Below are positions 11,101 to 25,000 of a stretch of DNA of 64,000 nt, in pieces. The position numbers and the translations under genes were made by a program. Position 1 is the first letter of the stretch. Every line of letters starts with the position of its first letter. Source of the stretch: Nemopilema nomurai (lineage: Eukaryota > Cnidaria > Scyphozoa > Rhizostomeae > Rhizostomatidae); contig PEDN01001354.1 in the NCBI GenBank assembly GCA_003864495.1, forward strand, positions 62,001-126,000. The letters are read 5' to 3'. The notes beneath the pieces are model-generated. The model searched no databases and had not been told where the DNA came from. It saw nothing but the letters and a program-made list of their open reading frames with translations.

Positions 11101-13722
11101 AGCAAGGGTCACATCCAGTGACATATTAGGAGAGGTGGAAGGCAAGGAGCGAACTTCAAAAGGACGTGGAAAAGGAATGACAAGAATAAGGAACGGTTAA
11201 CAGTTTGGCATTATAAATAATAAGTTAAACATTGGTGCTATCCCCTTGAGTAATAGCCGGTCATGTAGGAGCCAGGGACAAGGCCTTTGGCAAACGATAC
11301 AAAATTGCCCCCTGCGAGATCAAAAAGTACCTCTTCCAAATAAAAATGGAATTGGACATGTGCCCCTTTTTTGTCTGCCACCCCCACCTTTTAGATGCAC
11401 CTTACGTCCTAAGCAATAGCTCTAACACTGGTTCTACACCGTTGGGTCTCAAGTTAAAGCATTTGTAGTATACCCTTTGGTATTTCGAAATTTATCTAGT
11501 CATAAAGCCCATTATCTGGTGGGTTGGTAAACTGAAGGCCTAGCAGAAACAATTACACGAGGGCGTGGAGGCGATTGCGTCCAACTGCTTCTCTTCCTGC
11601 CTTTGCAATTCTTGAGAATGATGAATGATTAAGGTAGAGAAACCAAGTCTTGAAGGAGTTTGACCTAATTCATGCTCACTTGATAATCATGATCTTGACC
11701 TAATTCATCTAACTTTATGATAACCTTTATGGCCGAATATAATTCTATTGAAGTTTCATTACGAGTTCTTCGTACATCATCAAGTCAACAACAGCACAAG
11801 ATTCTTACAACTTTATACCACTAACATTAATTCCCTATTACCGGCCTTGTTCTTGGTCATCGATTTAACATGCACCTCCGCAGTCTGTCTTTCGCAGCTC
11901 CGCATTTCCCTACAATTCCCCGGTCAGCGTGTCACATCTGGTCAGCTTTTCCTTTGCGGTTTTGCTGTACTCCCATAATTACTTGTTTGGTATTATGTGG
12001 CTTACTGCACAAAAGCCACATTCCAGGAAACATTTTCATTTGGGAACAGGATGTCCGGGACCAAATATTAACATTAGTCTTTTCCTACAGACAGCGCTTA
12101 TGATAATCGGAACCAAGCTCTGGTTTTGCTGATTTTGGCAGAAAAAGGGATGCTGAAAAGTGGCTTGACTGGACCTGTCTGTTACATGAAATTCAGGGGC
12201 ACTTAATAGTGGGGGAGGGAGGAGTGCTAGGCCTGATACAGTACAGCACAGTACAGGATACCTTCTGATAACTTAGGACTGGTCACGTGTCCGTACTCAA
12301 CGCTCTCTACTAGAAATAACCATAATTTGCCTTTTCTATTTCCTAGTTTATCCCTCGATTTTTTTCAGCAAAAACTTCAGCAGGTGGCACTGATATAGCT
12401 TAAATTGCCTGAAAATTGCTGACAATAAACTTAAGCAAAGAGATTTGAGAAGGAAAACAGGGAAGAAAGTATTCAGATCCTCTTTTGGAAATTTGTGAGC
12501 ATAGCTGACTCGCAGCAAGGTCCAGGGATAGGCCCCTTCTCTTGGTGATCATTCTTAGCCAGGCATGCACAATTAGGCATCATTTCAGACCTTGACGATT
12601 CATGACACACAGGAAAGAAGATAGCGGATATAAAACAAGATGTTCCCTTTTCTAAGAGTTCCCTCCCTTCCTTCCATCTTTTCTTAGTTTTCGATATCCC
12701 GTCATGGAGATTATGCGGGAAAATTTGAACTGAATAGAGATAAACAAGTTTAAAATTATTCTTTGTTGTTATTGACTTGCAAAAATAGGAAGGGGCTGGA
12801 CGGGAATGGCTTTGAATTTTCACCTGAGAACTATTTCCAGACACAACCATGATTTCGCCTCTACTTCAAATTATAATGTTGTCATGGAAACGTTAGGAAG
12901 GTTAAGAGTGCTTGAAATTCAAAGACGATAATATGAAGAACAATAAACCGGATTTATTACCACGAATAGGCCCATGATCCCATTGAGCAGTTTATGGGAG
13001 TCTTTGTGCGGTGAACAAGCGTTTGACCACGATAACATCTTGTGTTTAGAATAGGCAAGAGCGCCCCAAGAGGCGACCGTGTAGATTTGATTATTCTGTA
13101 CCACAACACGATAAAATCCTCCTTGCCCATGCAATTGAAAGTCTGTGTAGTGAGGAGCACGTCGAGTGTTTTGTAACCTTGCGCTGGCCGGGGTTATCCG
13201 ACACGCTTCTGTGAACAGCTGCGATAATGCTTATAACCGCTTTAATTATAAAACGGATATGAGTTGTGCAGAGAAAAGCAGGCCAGAATACCTCGACTTC
13301 CTAAATCACTTTGTTATCTTTAAGACCGAGAGCACACTCATCTCGGAACAAGGCTGCTTTTTGATACGTGCAAAGACAGGCAAGGCTTGAATCGGTATGT
13401 ACATTTGCTTTTGCCGGCACTAGGGTGTCCTTTCGCGATTTGTTTCCATACTAGTCGCTGTCCATTCATTCTGCTGCTCACGTGCGCTCCTGTCACGATT
13501 ATGGCACGCCGACCGGGGAAATGAGCCTGCGCTCGTGGCCAGAAGAAATCTAACTTTGTTGTAGCAAATAAAAGCTCCATTCATTGTTTGCACCCTCAAC
13601 TAAATGACTCGGTAGAAAATAGATGCCGTAATTGTAGCAGGATTTTCAAGGTGCGATTTAGAGAGTCGTTAGTTGGTCGTAATAACAACATGTTGTTTTC
13701 GTAAATAGGCACGGTTGAATAG
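5118..13722. other. Gene-poor intergenic stretch
   Basis: About 8.6 kb with only short, non-homologous open frames. Local oddities are an AT-rich patch near 9300-9360, a GC-richer patch at about 9850-10070 open on both strands, and a possible 24-nt exon-like element at 7053-7076. I recognise no gene. Part of the ATRN 5' UTR and promoter should lie just above 5117. Confidence 0.55.
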
Positions 13723-13872
13723 AAGAATCGAAGCGGTGCTCGTTCCACAGATCAAATTGCGCCAAGGGACCTTCGCGGACCTGGAATAGTCCCAGTTGTG
13801 CCATCGAGCAAGTCGTTCGTTACTCAAGGCCATACGACAGAGAGCGGAGATGAAACAGAGTTGAAGACAACG

Positions 13873-14619
13873 ATGATATCAAGGAGGCAAACAGCGGGAC
13901 TGGTGAATGTGCATTCGAAAAGGGAAGTTAAAAATGACAGCAGGACAAAAAACGACATTACAGTGCATCAGTTGAACGCACGGAACAGAGCAGCGTCGGA
14001 TGGTCGGAGGGGCTTGGAAATCACAGAGCCCCTTATTTGCGACGATGGCTATTTTACGTTGGCCGACACTGGGCAAAAAGAAAAACAGGAGCTTTTATTA
14101 CCACCCACGAATTCTTGGCCGCTTCGCCGGAAAATCGGAGCCAAAGAGTTCAAGGACTACGGAGAGAAACTAGATTCTGGGAGTGAAATATTTATCAAGG
14201 AGCACAAGTCGCCGAATTCTACAAGGTCGAACTCACGAGCCAGCATTCGGATCGACTTGGAAACTGCAGATCCGATATCGGACAAATCTGATTGCGTTTC
14301 ATCGCTGCGGAATTGTGTTGATTATTGCACTTGCATGCTATGCGTGAAAAGTGCCTATTATGTATGCTGTGATGCGGAAGATGACACTGGGACACAAGGC
14401 TATGACCCATGCTACTGTGGGAAGCCCAGTAGGGGCTGTCTTCAGAGGTGGGGTTGTCTGGGCCTTCTCGCTTTCTTTGTTCCCTGTATTGTGTGCTATC
14501 CCGTCGCAAACAGATGCGTGACAAGATATGAACGATCAAAACGGACCAAGGACAAAGAGAAGCGAAAGCGGTTTAAAATTAGATTTAGGAAAAATCAAGA
14601 GGAGCAAAATCACAGTTAG
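13873..14619 (+). CDS. SPRY: Sprouty-related protein with half Spry domain
   Basis: Single open frame of 248 codons from the first in-frame ATG. The frame stays open upstream to 13723 without an ATG, so an upstream exon spliced near 13722 could add up to about 50 residues. Residues about 1-145 are polar and look disordered, with no recognised motif. Residues about 148-215 match the C-terminal half of the Sprouty cysteine-rich domain (CVDYCTCMLCVKSAYYVCC, DPCYCGKPSRGC, FFVPCIVCYPVANRC), followed by a basic tail. Sprouty and SPRED proteins are membrane-associated modulators of Ras/ERK signalling below FGF and other receptor tyrosine kinases. The first cysteine cluster of a full Spry domain is missing, as is the cysteine-rich tail. 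The CYPVANRC end resembles Sprouty more than SPRED. Target and regulation are inferred from family only. Confidence 0.75.
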   Translation: MISRRQTAGLVNVHSKREVKNDSRTKNDITVHQLNARNRAASDGRRGLEITEPLICDDGYFTLADTGQKEKQELLLPPTNSWPLRRKIGAKEFKDYGEKLDSGSEIFIKEHKSPNSTRSNSRASIRIDLETADPISDKSDCVSSLRNCVDYCTCMLCVKSAYYVCCDAEDDTGTQGYDPCYCGKPSRGCLQRWGCLGLLAFFVPCIVCYPVANRCVTRYERSKRTKDKEKRKRFKIRFRKNQEEQNHS

Positions 14620-14838
14620 TTTTGTTTTTGTTGCGGGAAAAGAGACCTTTGGTCTGAAATGTCCACCGCTGTTTGGTGGCGCTGTCCCGCAGGTTTGGTC
14701 CAATTAAATTTGGATCAAAATGGTTTCCATTACAGGGACTGCAACAATGGACATAAAATCTCAGTTTTTCTCCCCATTGAGGTCAACCAAAGTATCCACT
14801 AATACGGCAAAAGATTATTTCGATAAATCGGTTGGTTC

Positions 14839-14844
14839 AATAAA
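14839..14844 (+). terminator. Possible polyadenylation signal for the Sprouty gene
   Basis: AATAAA lies about 220 bases after the Sprouty stop codon on the same strand. Position and hexamer fit a cleavage signal, but AATAAA occurs often by chance in DNA this AT-rich. Confidence 0.35.
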
Positions 14845-16359
14845 ATTTGTTTGCTCGCCTTGTAGTGGCCGGCTCATGAACACAAACAGTTCAATTGGAG
14901 CTTGTACCGGGGTGGCTCAAAAGGACATCCAGCCTGGACTGGCATTTGCTAATTCAAAACCTATTGTATAAAACCGCTCTTTATACCAAACACATGCTTC
15001 TCTAGTAGTCACAGAAGAAGTTGCAAATGCATTTAAAGATGATAAGGCCGGTAAACGCTGTTTAAATATTTAAATTCACCAAATTATCGATTCTGTATTT
15101 GGCTAGAGAACACTTCGTCGATTGGGAAACGCCCATCTACCGCGCGGTTATTATCGTTCGCATTGGAACTCATCAAGTTGACATTCAGCGTAGTCGCCGA
15201 AATTATGCTACCCCAATTTCATCGTGGATTGGAAATTTCCTACCGTTGTGTTCATATTAACAAAGTTTCTAATTATTTATTTAACTTAGAAATCTCCAAC
15301 TTGGTTTTACTGTTTTTGGAAGTTTACGGCATTCAATCAGTGACTGGGATTTTGGACCTGGAACTTATTCACTTCCAACACAGGAAACAACACAGACGCT
15401 TTTTTCCGTCGTAAAAGCGACATGTTGCCAGATGGGAGTCGGTAAAGCTTTATTTTCTTTATAAATTGTAAACCGGCCAAACAATGTTCGTTGGCTTAGC
15501 TTAACATCGTACGGTTTTCCGTCCCTTACCGTTTTCCGATGGGTACCCAAGATACCCTCGCTTCGATTGGTATTTAAGAAAAGCAGCAGTTGTCCCATTC
15601 GGAGTGTTACCCATTGTAATTATAATACCCCACCTCCATTCTCCATTCTCCAGGATTTCTAGCTCAGGTAGAATTCGGCGATTTTCCCCAGGCTAGTATG
15701 AATTACCTATATTAAATCAATCCCTTCTCCACAAAGCTGTTTATTTAAAACAACTCCTTTGATCCTATGGCAATATTTCCCCGTGTAATCAAAAGATTTT
15801 CTCATCATACTTATTCATATCATAAATATGCAGACATTATTTTCGATTCAAGAATATCGATTCAAGGACTTTTGCTCCTTGAAAGAACTTCGTTTTGTTT
15901 CAGCTGTATCACCCACTTATCGTTGCATGTGTCTGTGAGATCAAGGCAATATACAAACATAGTAAGTCTGAACTAAACAAATTTATATCATCAAATGGTC
16001 GAGAGTAGTGGACTTAACGGCGTCAGGAGAGGAGCAATTGACTGGCCATCTTAAAAAATGGACTCCCCGTCGAATTTTTCTCCATAGGCGCCATGCCTTT
16101 ACTGAAACCTGCTAAAAATTAAATGAACCTTTTTGATTCCTTCTGCTGGCTAGACAAAACCTGATTTTTCGGAATATCAACGACCTCAAATTAGTTGCCA
16201 TGTATATTTGTCATAAATCCACCCAATTTGATGACTCAACAGACACACATTGAAATATTTCGCATAATATACACCGACTTCGTTAACTTGCTAGCTGTTT
16301 AATAAATGTTACAATGCAGTGAGCATCAAAAGCAAGGCCAGCGACCAACCGTCCGGTCC

Positions 16360-16411
16360 TTCAGACCGGCTAGTATAGAGGACCGTTCAGACCGGCTAGT
16401 ATAGAGGACCC
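16360..16411. repeat. 26-bp direct repeat, two copies
   Basis: TTCAGACCGGCTAGTATAGA plus GGACCG occurs at 16360-16385 and again, with one change, at 16386-16411. A local tandem duplication. Confidence 0.85.
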
Positions 16412-18196
16412 TTCCAACCCGGTCCCATCTGCTAACGCGGAATTCGTTCATACTCATAACCGCATGTTGTTTATAAACAAAATCATTGGAATCAAGACTA
16501 TATTAAAACTCATTATTACAACCAAATATGTTCTTATGTTTGATTTTCTTGCATGTAGTGCAGTCTGTGGTTGTGTATGTGGGAGGCGGGAGGGGGTGGT
16601 AGTATTGGTGGGGATGTATACACGCTTTTTTAATAAGGAACCTACCACAAGGCCTAGTTCCAAAAGTTCCTTATTCGTAGACCTCAAGTCATCAGATTTT
16701 AGTACCAAAAGTTCCTTAAAAGTTCCTTAATTTTCATTGCACATCAATAAGCCTTAACACTTAATAGAGAGAGGGGCGGGATAGAATATGCGGAAACTAC
16801 TCAATAAAGCACTTGACACACGAATATCAAACAATATATACGAGTATTGGCTGCAAATGAATGGAACGGGCTTTTTAGCTCTTGATGCTTGCAGTTATAA
16901 AAAAAATTTAAATCGAAATGTTCCGTAGGGATTTTGTTTTTAGTAGTATAAGTTCTTTATATATTTCGGCCTTCTACATGTATGTTCCTTATAGAGTGGT
17001 TCATAAAAAAGCGTGTATATAAAATGACAGTTGGATTCTCAGGAATGGTCAATGAGGTTAGACTTTTGATGTTGTGTATTCAAAAAATGGGTTCTTACGC
17101 TATTTATTTTCTGAAGGGGTAAGGGTTAGAAATCCCTTTGTATATACTCGCTAATAAAACAGCTCGATGCATAGGGCGATACGTTTTACACCTACTATAC
17201 AAAGGCTGGTAGATATAAAGTAATGAATGCCATCAGTTATTCGCAATTCCTTGATTCTCTAGAATGAATCAAGACTGGAAGTGGATCAAAACATGCAGCA
17301 GCCGTATTACCAAGAGGGCGACGCACGGAATTTTATGCTTCCTTCAAACACTCAAAATGTACAGTCACTTGTACGGAGTTCGAGAATACTAATACTTATG
17401 GATTTCTGTAGTACGAAGGAACATAACAGATAGCGAAAGCTGTGGTTTTGTGCTTATTCAACGTCCAATTCAAATGGAAATTAAAGAGTATGTTGCCTAC
17501 CGTCTCTTAGGTTGTCGTGGCTATATTCCATTTATTTACACTTTTGTAATTTAGTAACAAACTAAAAATAATTAAATGTTTCTTTCCTTGCAAAATTTAG
17601 AATCGTCGATCGGAGCCAAACGAATTTACTGGTTTAGTTGGATAAAAGTGGGTATGCATGTCGATTAGGGTGCAGGAAGCATTTGCCATTTTGTGACAAA
17701 ATGTTTAGGGCAGCAATTAATTAATTAAAGACATTGTGGCCAGAAAGACTATTTCGCAACTCAGGCTGGTTTTGTCGAGATTCTGTTTGCGCATTTTTTC
17801 ATCAGTTCCGACCTTGACAAAAGGGACATTTTATATTATTATTTTTTTAATTAAAGGTCGCCGAATTAGCTTCCCTCGCGAGCTTCTTGAACGTAGGAAA
17901 GCATTAAAATCAGAGATGAAATGACCTTCTTAATTTGTTTGTTTTGAAGGAATTCAGGGGACAGATTTTAAATTGCTAAATTGCATGAAAAGGTTCTTTT
18001 CACAAACAAATTTCCAAGATTCTTCGCTTAGTTGCTTTCTTAGGATTTATGCGGAAAGCTTAGGCTGCTGCCAGGATTCAGATACTCCCTATTACTGTAT
18101 AACACACATGCAGAGTGTGCAGATGAACAAGACAAGTAACGAAGAAGAGCAAGACACGAATAGACCAGTCTCTTTCTAAGCTTGCCAATCTAAAAT

Positions 18197-18478
18197 CCTT
18201 CTTTTTACAATCCTTCTTTTTACAATCCTACTTTTTACAATCCTTCTTTTTACAATCTTTCTTTTTACAATCTTTCTTTTTGCAATCCTTCTTTTTACAA
18301 TCCTTCTTTCTACAATCCTTCTTTTTACAATCCTTCTTTTTACAATCCTCTTGTTTACAATCCCTCCTTTAACAACCTTTCTTTTTACAATCCTTCCTTA
18401 TACAATCCTTCTTTTTACAATCCTTCTTTTTACAATCCTTCTTTTTACAATCCTTCTTTTTACAATCCTTCTTTTTAC
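18197..18478. repeat. 15-bp tandem array (CCTTCTTTTTACAAT), about 19 copies
   Basis: The 15-base unit repeats head to tail for about 282 bases with scattered substitutions and no obvious length change. The last five units are nearly identical, the central ones more diverged. Strongly pyrimidine-biased on this strand. Confidence 0.95.
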
Positions 18479-21400
18479 AGACAATCCTAGGAATTACCGC
18501 TTCAACTTCTGATAAAATAGACCCTTTTAAACGTGAACCCCTCTCATGAAAAGGAGAGAACTTGGCTTAGTTCGTTTGTCTTTTTGTAGACATGGGTGTT
18601 TTAAACTACACCCGTCAAACATACAATCTTTCATTTATCGGTTCCTCTGCTTCAATTATTGGTTTGTTCCATTGCCATTCATTAACTCAATATTTGTCGT
18701 GTTACCCATTCAAACGGTTGACATACAAGTCAAATATTTCCCGGCGTCTTTTGTCTTACTAAGTTGACCTGTGTGGCAAAGAAACATTCTGAGCACACGT
18801 AAGCACAACCAAATCTAGCCTTCGATCGAAGCTCGAGTAATCGACTCTGAAAGTGAAGCTTAAATTTTTAAATAAAACGAAGCTGGACGTCTTATGTCAT
18901 GAGAAAATGCCACAAATCTTGGTAGCACCTCGGGCGACGAATATCACATGGTTGGGGAAAGCTTCATCCCTGCCTCACCACCCCCCATCCCCCCCCCCCC
19001 GCGCGTTATGAGTTTCTTGGACCTGATTGGTTACCATAAGCGACGGGGTATTCTTTATTGGGCTCCCAACAGCATATCTCAAGAAAGCTGAGCTTGTGAT
19101 ATGCTTTTCACTAAATCAGTAAAAACTTAAAGGCACTTAGATATTCATAACCCTAGTTAAAGTCACAAAGATATGTCATAACAAACTAAGCTCATATTTG
19201 GCAAATTTGAAAAAGAAAAGAAATTAATGCCATATTGGTCTTCCATACTGAGGCCATTATAGCTATCACGGAAGAATTTTTATATTCAACACCTTTAGTG
19301 TCCATGGAATACAGTGATCGTTTGAAATATTGGAAACACAGGTATTGCAAATTTAAAGTGGCCTGTCATATTGCGCTTTGATTGGAATCGCACTATATGC
19401 TTGGCATTGTACAAAATGGCCTAGCAAGCACTTTGCATCCCGCTTATTGACTGAAATAATAATATTATTCTTTAATTTGCTGTTTGCTCAGCTTCTGCCT
19501 TCAAAACTGCTGCGATTGCATAAAGACTCTAGAATCCAAAATGGTTGGGTGTTATTAATAAGCTTGTAAATTAGGCTGCAGGTAGGACTTTTCATTTAAC
19601 ACGGTGATTTATTACTGGTCCAGGTTTTGAGTTTATACATAATTGGCATGGATGTCTGCTGATATCAAAGCTTTGGGGGGGTAAAATAAGGGCATTGAAG
19701 GGGCAATTTCCATGAACTTGCGCCAGAACTGCGATGGGAAGGCCTATAAAGCCGAACAGCATTAAAGAGACCCTATCAAAATAGACTTGTTAGTGATGAA
19801 GTAGCACTGGTTACCTTTCAGTCTACAATAAGCAAAAAATTATGGGGGAAGAACACTGTGCTGGCATATTTCAAAGGTATAACTGTAACGAAGAGGGCAA
19901 ATGACTTAGAATTTGTAAAGTCAAAAATATGGTTAACTGCAACCATAAATCCCCCAACTGCGCAAATTGAACCACAAATTGATGGTAATGCTCCTAGCCT
20001 GGATGTCTTTGACAGGTTTATCTGTCAGGCTGAGAGTCTTTCTTGAAATCCGGAACTTCTTATCAAGGCATTACGGCAAAGATGGCCTCGAAGTCTCCTC
20101 CCGTGAAACCAGAGTTCGTGAAAGAGCAGATAAAAGTATTCAACTACCGCCTCAGTAAAGGAGATAAAGTTATACAGGAGACAAGAAGAGCATTAAGCAC
20201 CACATTCTGAGGGTCTAACGATACTAGCTTAGTGCTTGAGTCTCGAATGACAGTTATCTTCGTTGCCACTCGAGCACGTATTTGGCTCGTCCAGCCATTA
20301 CTGCCCCAATTAAACTGATGGACCGTACAAAGCCCAAATGGGAACTGGGAAGGGTGTACGGCAAGAAGCAATGCTGGACCCAAATAAGATATGGAAGTTG
20401 TGGTGTGCGAGTGAATGAATGAATAAGATGAATAAAAGGCCGGAGTGAATGAAGCGAAAAGACCAATCAAGGAAATATTGGAACAGAGTTCGTGAGCAGT
20501 TCTTGAGAATGGGTACATTTGTAATAAGTGGACCGCTTTGCGATGATGTGGGAAGGGACTTCAATACTTGGTCGCTGCCAGTTGATTAAGCTCGTCCATT
20601 AATATCAACAGCGAACAAGGGTATATGGAATTAATTCACAATGCACTCATTATTCATTTTCAATATAACACTGCATGCATCCAAATAGGAAATGATTTAC
20701 GTAGATAAGAATAAAATATTTTTCAAACACACCGCCAATACTCACACACCAAATTCATACTGTATGCACAAGCCACGCAATAAACCTCTGCGAATAATTG
20801 AATCCCTTTACAAGAGTCGTTAAAAGCAAAGCTGGGCCTATGTGGCTCAAAATTTGTTATTGCTGGCGCAGCCGTAGCACTAAGGAAAATAAGGCTCGAT
20901 GAAAGCTAGATATTAATTTCTGCACCACTCCTCTCAGATATTCTATTGCACATGGTATATAGCTGAGGCAACCAAATGTATCTGTGACGTCATCAGTAGC
21001 TAATTATGAAGTGGAGCCCATGCCACAGAGTAGGGAAATGCGGTAGGTACATCGGTTTTGTTGTTGCGATGTAAAACTTGGCACGCATGCGCAGTTTCGC
21101 AGAACTTGAAAGCGAGGTTAATCAGTTGCATTTTGCACGTGAGAAAAAGGAGCTTAAAGTGTTCTTGGAGTGTCCACGCGAAAAGGAGGTTAGTTGCGCC
21201 AGGCTTTAGTATCTTGGCAAAACAAAACTTCAAGGAGTGCAGACGCTTTTTAATGATGGACCTGTTTAGCCAATTTCATGCTTCATGTGAATTCATGAAA
21301 AAATCAAGTATAAGCTTTCAAATGTCACTTTCCAGATAACCGAGTATAACTAGGCACTTAATGAGTTCATTGGACACTACAAAAGAGCCACGAAGAACAC

Positions 21401-21879
21401 TACTTTTAGGTTTCAGAGGTATTAACCTTCCAGGTGCCAGACTTCCTGCCATGGTAAGTTGGCACATTTCCCGAAACATTTCAGGAAATAGAGGCTCAAT
21501 GTCTGGTAACTAGATCGTTTCCACCCACTGAAATAGGATCCAGATTACAGCCTCATTTGCGTATGATCTCGTTTGCCAGTCGTCTCTCTTATTAACCGCG
21601 CATAACCTTGCCAAATGGACGTTCCATTTCACCGATAATTCCAGAATTTGACAAATGAATGACAAACAAAACTGAGAAAGTATTAGTAAAAAGCCGCTAG
21701 AAAACAACTGAAATAAAGCATTCTATTGCTAGCAATTGCATTGCTTATATTGAGTCGAAAAGCAAGTTCTAAGCGTATGCCATTGAAAAGCAAGTTCCTC
21801 CCATTTGAAACAGCTAGTGGATTTGGGAGTCACCCATTCATCATGAAATGGGCCTACGAATTTTAGGGTGGCTCTTCGT

Positions 21880-22075
21880 CATCAAAATCACCAGAATCAT
21901 AACCATCATGCTAATAATTATCAAAGGCGTCATAACCAACCGCCCATACGAAACTACTTCGAGACACATCGTCATAATCACCGCCATCATCATAATCATC
22001 AATATTACCGCCACAATCATCATCATCATTATCATCACCATCGTCATCATCATCATAATCGTCACAACCATCATC
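21880..22075. repeat. Imperfect trinucleotide microsatellite (ATC/CAT)
   Basis: Runs of ATC/CAT units, purest at about 22010-22070. They produce apparent His-rich, Ile-rich, Met-rich and Asp-rich open frames in different frames, which I treat as artefacts. Confidence 0.85.
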
Positions 22076-25000
22076 ACGTACAAAGATATGGGTTTGATCA
22101 CTATGTACACTTATTTGACAAGTGGAACATGGAGGAATCACGCATCAATCACACAACTGTAGCGATGCTTGATTAATCATTAGAACAGCAAGTTAGGGCC
22201 CTCAAAAGAGCTGCCAAACAAGGCGCCCGGCTTCAAGAAGCACGACAGTCGAGAAAGGTGCCTGGACACACTGTGATATACAAAGCGAAGTAGAGAGAGC
22301 CACAAAAGACCACGCCATTTGCAATATTTGCCGTTGTTCGTGTGATTATATATTTCAGAATGAAAACTGTCGTCGCAAGTCGATCGAAAGAAAGTTGTTA
22401 CGTCTTCAGTTGAGTATCTTTAAAGTGATTAATTTATTCTTAAGCACCAATAACTCGACCATGCGTGCCTTCAAAATGGTTTCAATCTCATTGACTGGCA
22501 GAAAACAGCCAACCCAAGAGAAGTCGCCTTTATTGTTACAACGACCAAAAAAGACCCGTTGCTTTAATTAATCCGAGGATTAGCAGTGTTATTTTACTTT
22601 ACACAATTCATAAATCTATTGAAAAGAACCAATTCAGATTTACAAAACCATAACAAATCACAGCCACGAGCATTTTGGCGCGATGGAGGCGCACTTGGGT
22701 GATAAGACATCTTTCTAGGCTTCACAGACAGCGCAATTTAATTGCGACATTGAGCGACATGAACAATATCCTACAGCATATTGGAGCATCTTGACTGGGA
22801 AAGTCTTTATGAATTGCACCGCAACAATGATTAATCAAGGAAGCTTGGTGTAACGGTGGCCGTAATATGCCAGTTAGATACTGGTGTTGAATTGTCGTAT
22901 AGATACTAGAAACAGTCGTAGGGTATCACGATCATGATTCTTATTATCCCTTTGAAGGAAACATAGACATAATTGAAGGGTAACTAAATTACTTTGAAAT
23001 TCACTTTGAAATGAGTGTTCAAATATTTGAACAAGACAATCTCAAGGCCCAATGTTGAAGAATATCTGGTATACATATATGATATTCTCGGGTTCATCCA
23101 AGTTGAACCATCTGAAAACCCAGGGTCGCTGCCAAAAAGTGACCAATATCATCCATTCCCTCTATTTCTACTCGCATTTCGCCCAAAAGGCATTAGCATA
23201 GATGCAGCTCGATAAAAGAGACTTAAAGTTATATATATTTTAAGCATAGAGAGTTGCACCCAATACTAAAAATTAGAGGCCAATTCGTTCAGGTAGGGAT
23301 GGGGGTTAAGGGTCCTAGAGAGTCTTCGACACACCAGAGCGAGAGGGAGGGAAAGTCAGACAATGGCCAAAAAGACTTTTTGGAGTCTCTCTCAAGGCCT
23401 ATGCTCTTGGTCCAGCCTCGCTTTATTTCCACATCTTCTCTTACACGAGAGGCATGACAATGCTCAAATAATGACGTTGTGAAAGAATTTCCCTGTTTAC
23501 ATCTACATTCTACTGATAAGCATGGGCGATATGTAAACCAAAATCCACTTTGCTCCCTAAACAGGAAGCCTGGATTGAATGGCTGCGGTAAGATCAGGAA
23601 ACGGCTCGCTAGGCTTTCGAAAACGTCTATTCGCACATGGATTCGCTCAAGCAATTGTGGAAAAATCTTTTTCCCAGTTACTTCAAATTATTTTTCCCAT
23701 AAGTTCAGTTAGGCATGCGTAAGGCTATTAAAATGCGTTTTTCTTTATGGCAATAATCGTGCATTTCCATGCAGAAGCAACGGTGGACGTATACTGCGAC
23801 TACGGTAGCGGTAACGACTACGGTCACGGTAACGGCAAAAGCAGTTTAAATGGACTTCCTGGAATGATTCGTGCATGCAAGGGGTATTCGGATTCCAATT
23901 CATACGCCATATAAGGGCGTCCTGACAGAGGCAGGCATTCGTTGCACAGAAAAGAGGCTGCTTGGAAGGGTAGCATTTGAAACAAAGTGCTAAGCTTCTG
24001 ATGCGAATATTCGGTATTTATCAAGAATTTTTAGCAGTCCCAGGTGGTGCAAACTACTTTTGAAGTCGTTGAATTTTGTTTTCCGCCTTATCCCAATAAC
24101 GAAAACCAGAAAGACAAACATAGGCCTCCTTCCCTATTTTTTCTAAAAACATTGATTGAAAACGCTACCACTTAGAGACAAGAACTGAAAAGGCAGAGAA
24201 AAGGAAGTGCATCACAAAGAACGTTAATTCGCTTAAAGGATAGTTAATGTTAGTTTGACTGCGCAGAACCTATTATAGCGCTTCGATGTGAATCAAGTGT
24301 CCATGATTATAGAGAGTGATTCTTCAGTCGCGGACAATCTGCGCCAGAGCGAGGCATTTGTGAAATGGCGGTTTCTAGTTGGTAGACAAGTGTTCACCTC
24401 CTCAAAAGAAGAAGAACCAATGAGCAGCAGCCACAAAAGGAAAGGGAGTATCTGCAAGGACGTGCGAGAAATTAGCAAACAGGAATTTGAACTTCATGTC
24501 TGATTCGCTGACCACAAGAGGAAGCAGAGAGATATCGGTCAGCGATCTTTGCAGTGAAACTGACACGGCATCAGGTAGTGTTCTGAAAAGCAAAAACTTC
24601 TACGACACGGAATAAATACTGTTAGGAAATTGCCCATTTATATGTCAGGATAACCAATTCTTTTCACAACGCAAAACGATGGCCTAAAAGAAAATTGGCT
24701 CTGGTCGTTATCTGAAACCAGGTTGTGTTGAAAGGAGTGCCTTTAGGGTAAATCGATAAAAATGGCGTACAATGTTAAGATAAATTAATCAAACGGACGT
24801 TCTGGACGTATTAAATTATATTGGAATAATTAACTTTAGAATGACACTTTGCAATCAAAATTGCTGTAAGTACCAACATAAACAGCTTTGACACGACCAA
24901 ACGCGCACTCTTTCTCAAACTTCTCACGTGCCGGTGGCTTTGATCCCTACTGGCAATTTAATTGTCAGTTTTTGGTCACTTGATGACAATTAAATACTCA

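Noticed and set aside
12473..12850. 125-codon minus-strand open frame
   Set aside because: No recognisable domain, no supporting splice signals, and composition like the surrounding DNA.
20144..20564. Several overlapping minus-strand frames of 70-124 codons
   Set aside because: Low-complexity Ser/Phe/His composition, mutually overlapping, and no motif.
21841..22176. Overlapping open frames rich in His, Ile, Met or Asp
   Set aside because: All are translations of one CAT/ATC microsatellite in different frames.
23289..23654. 121-codon minus-strand open frame
   Set aside because: No domain or homologous motif seen, and the opposite strand is equally open.
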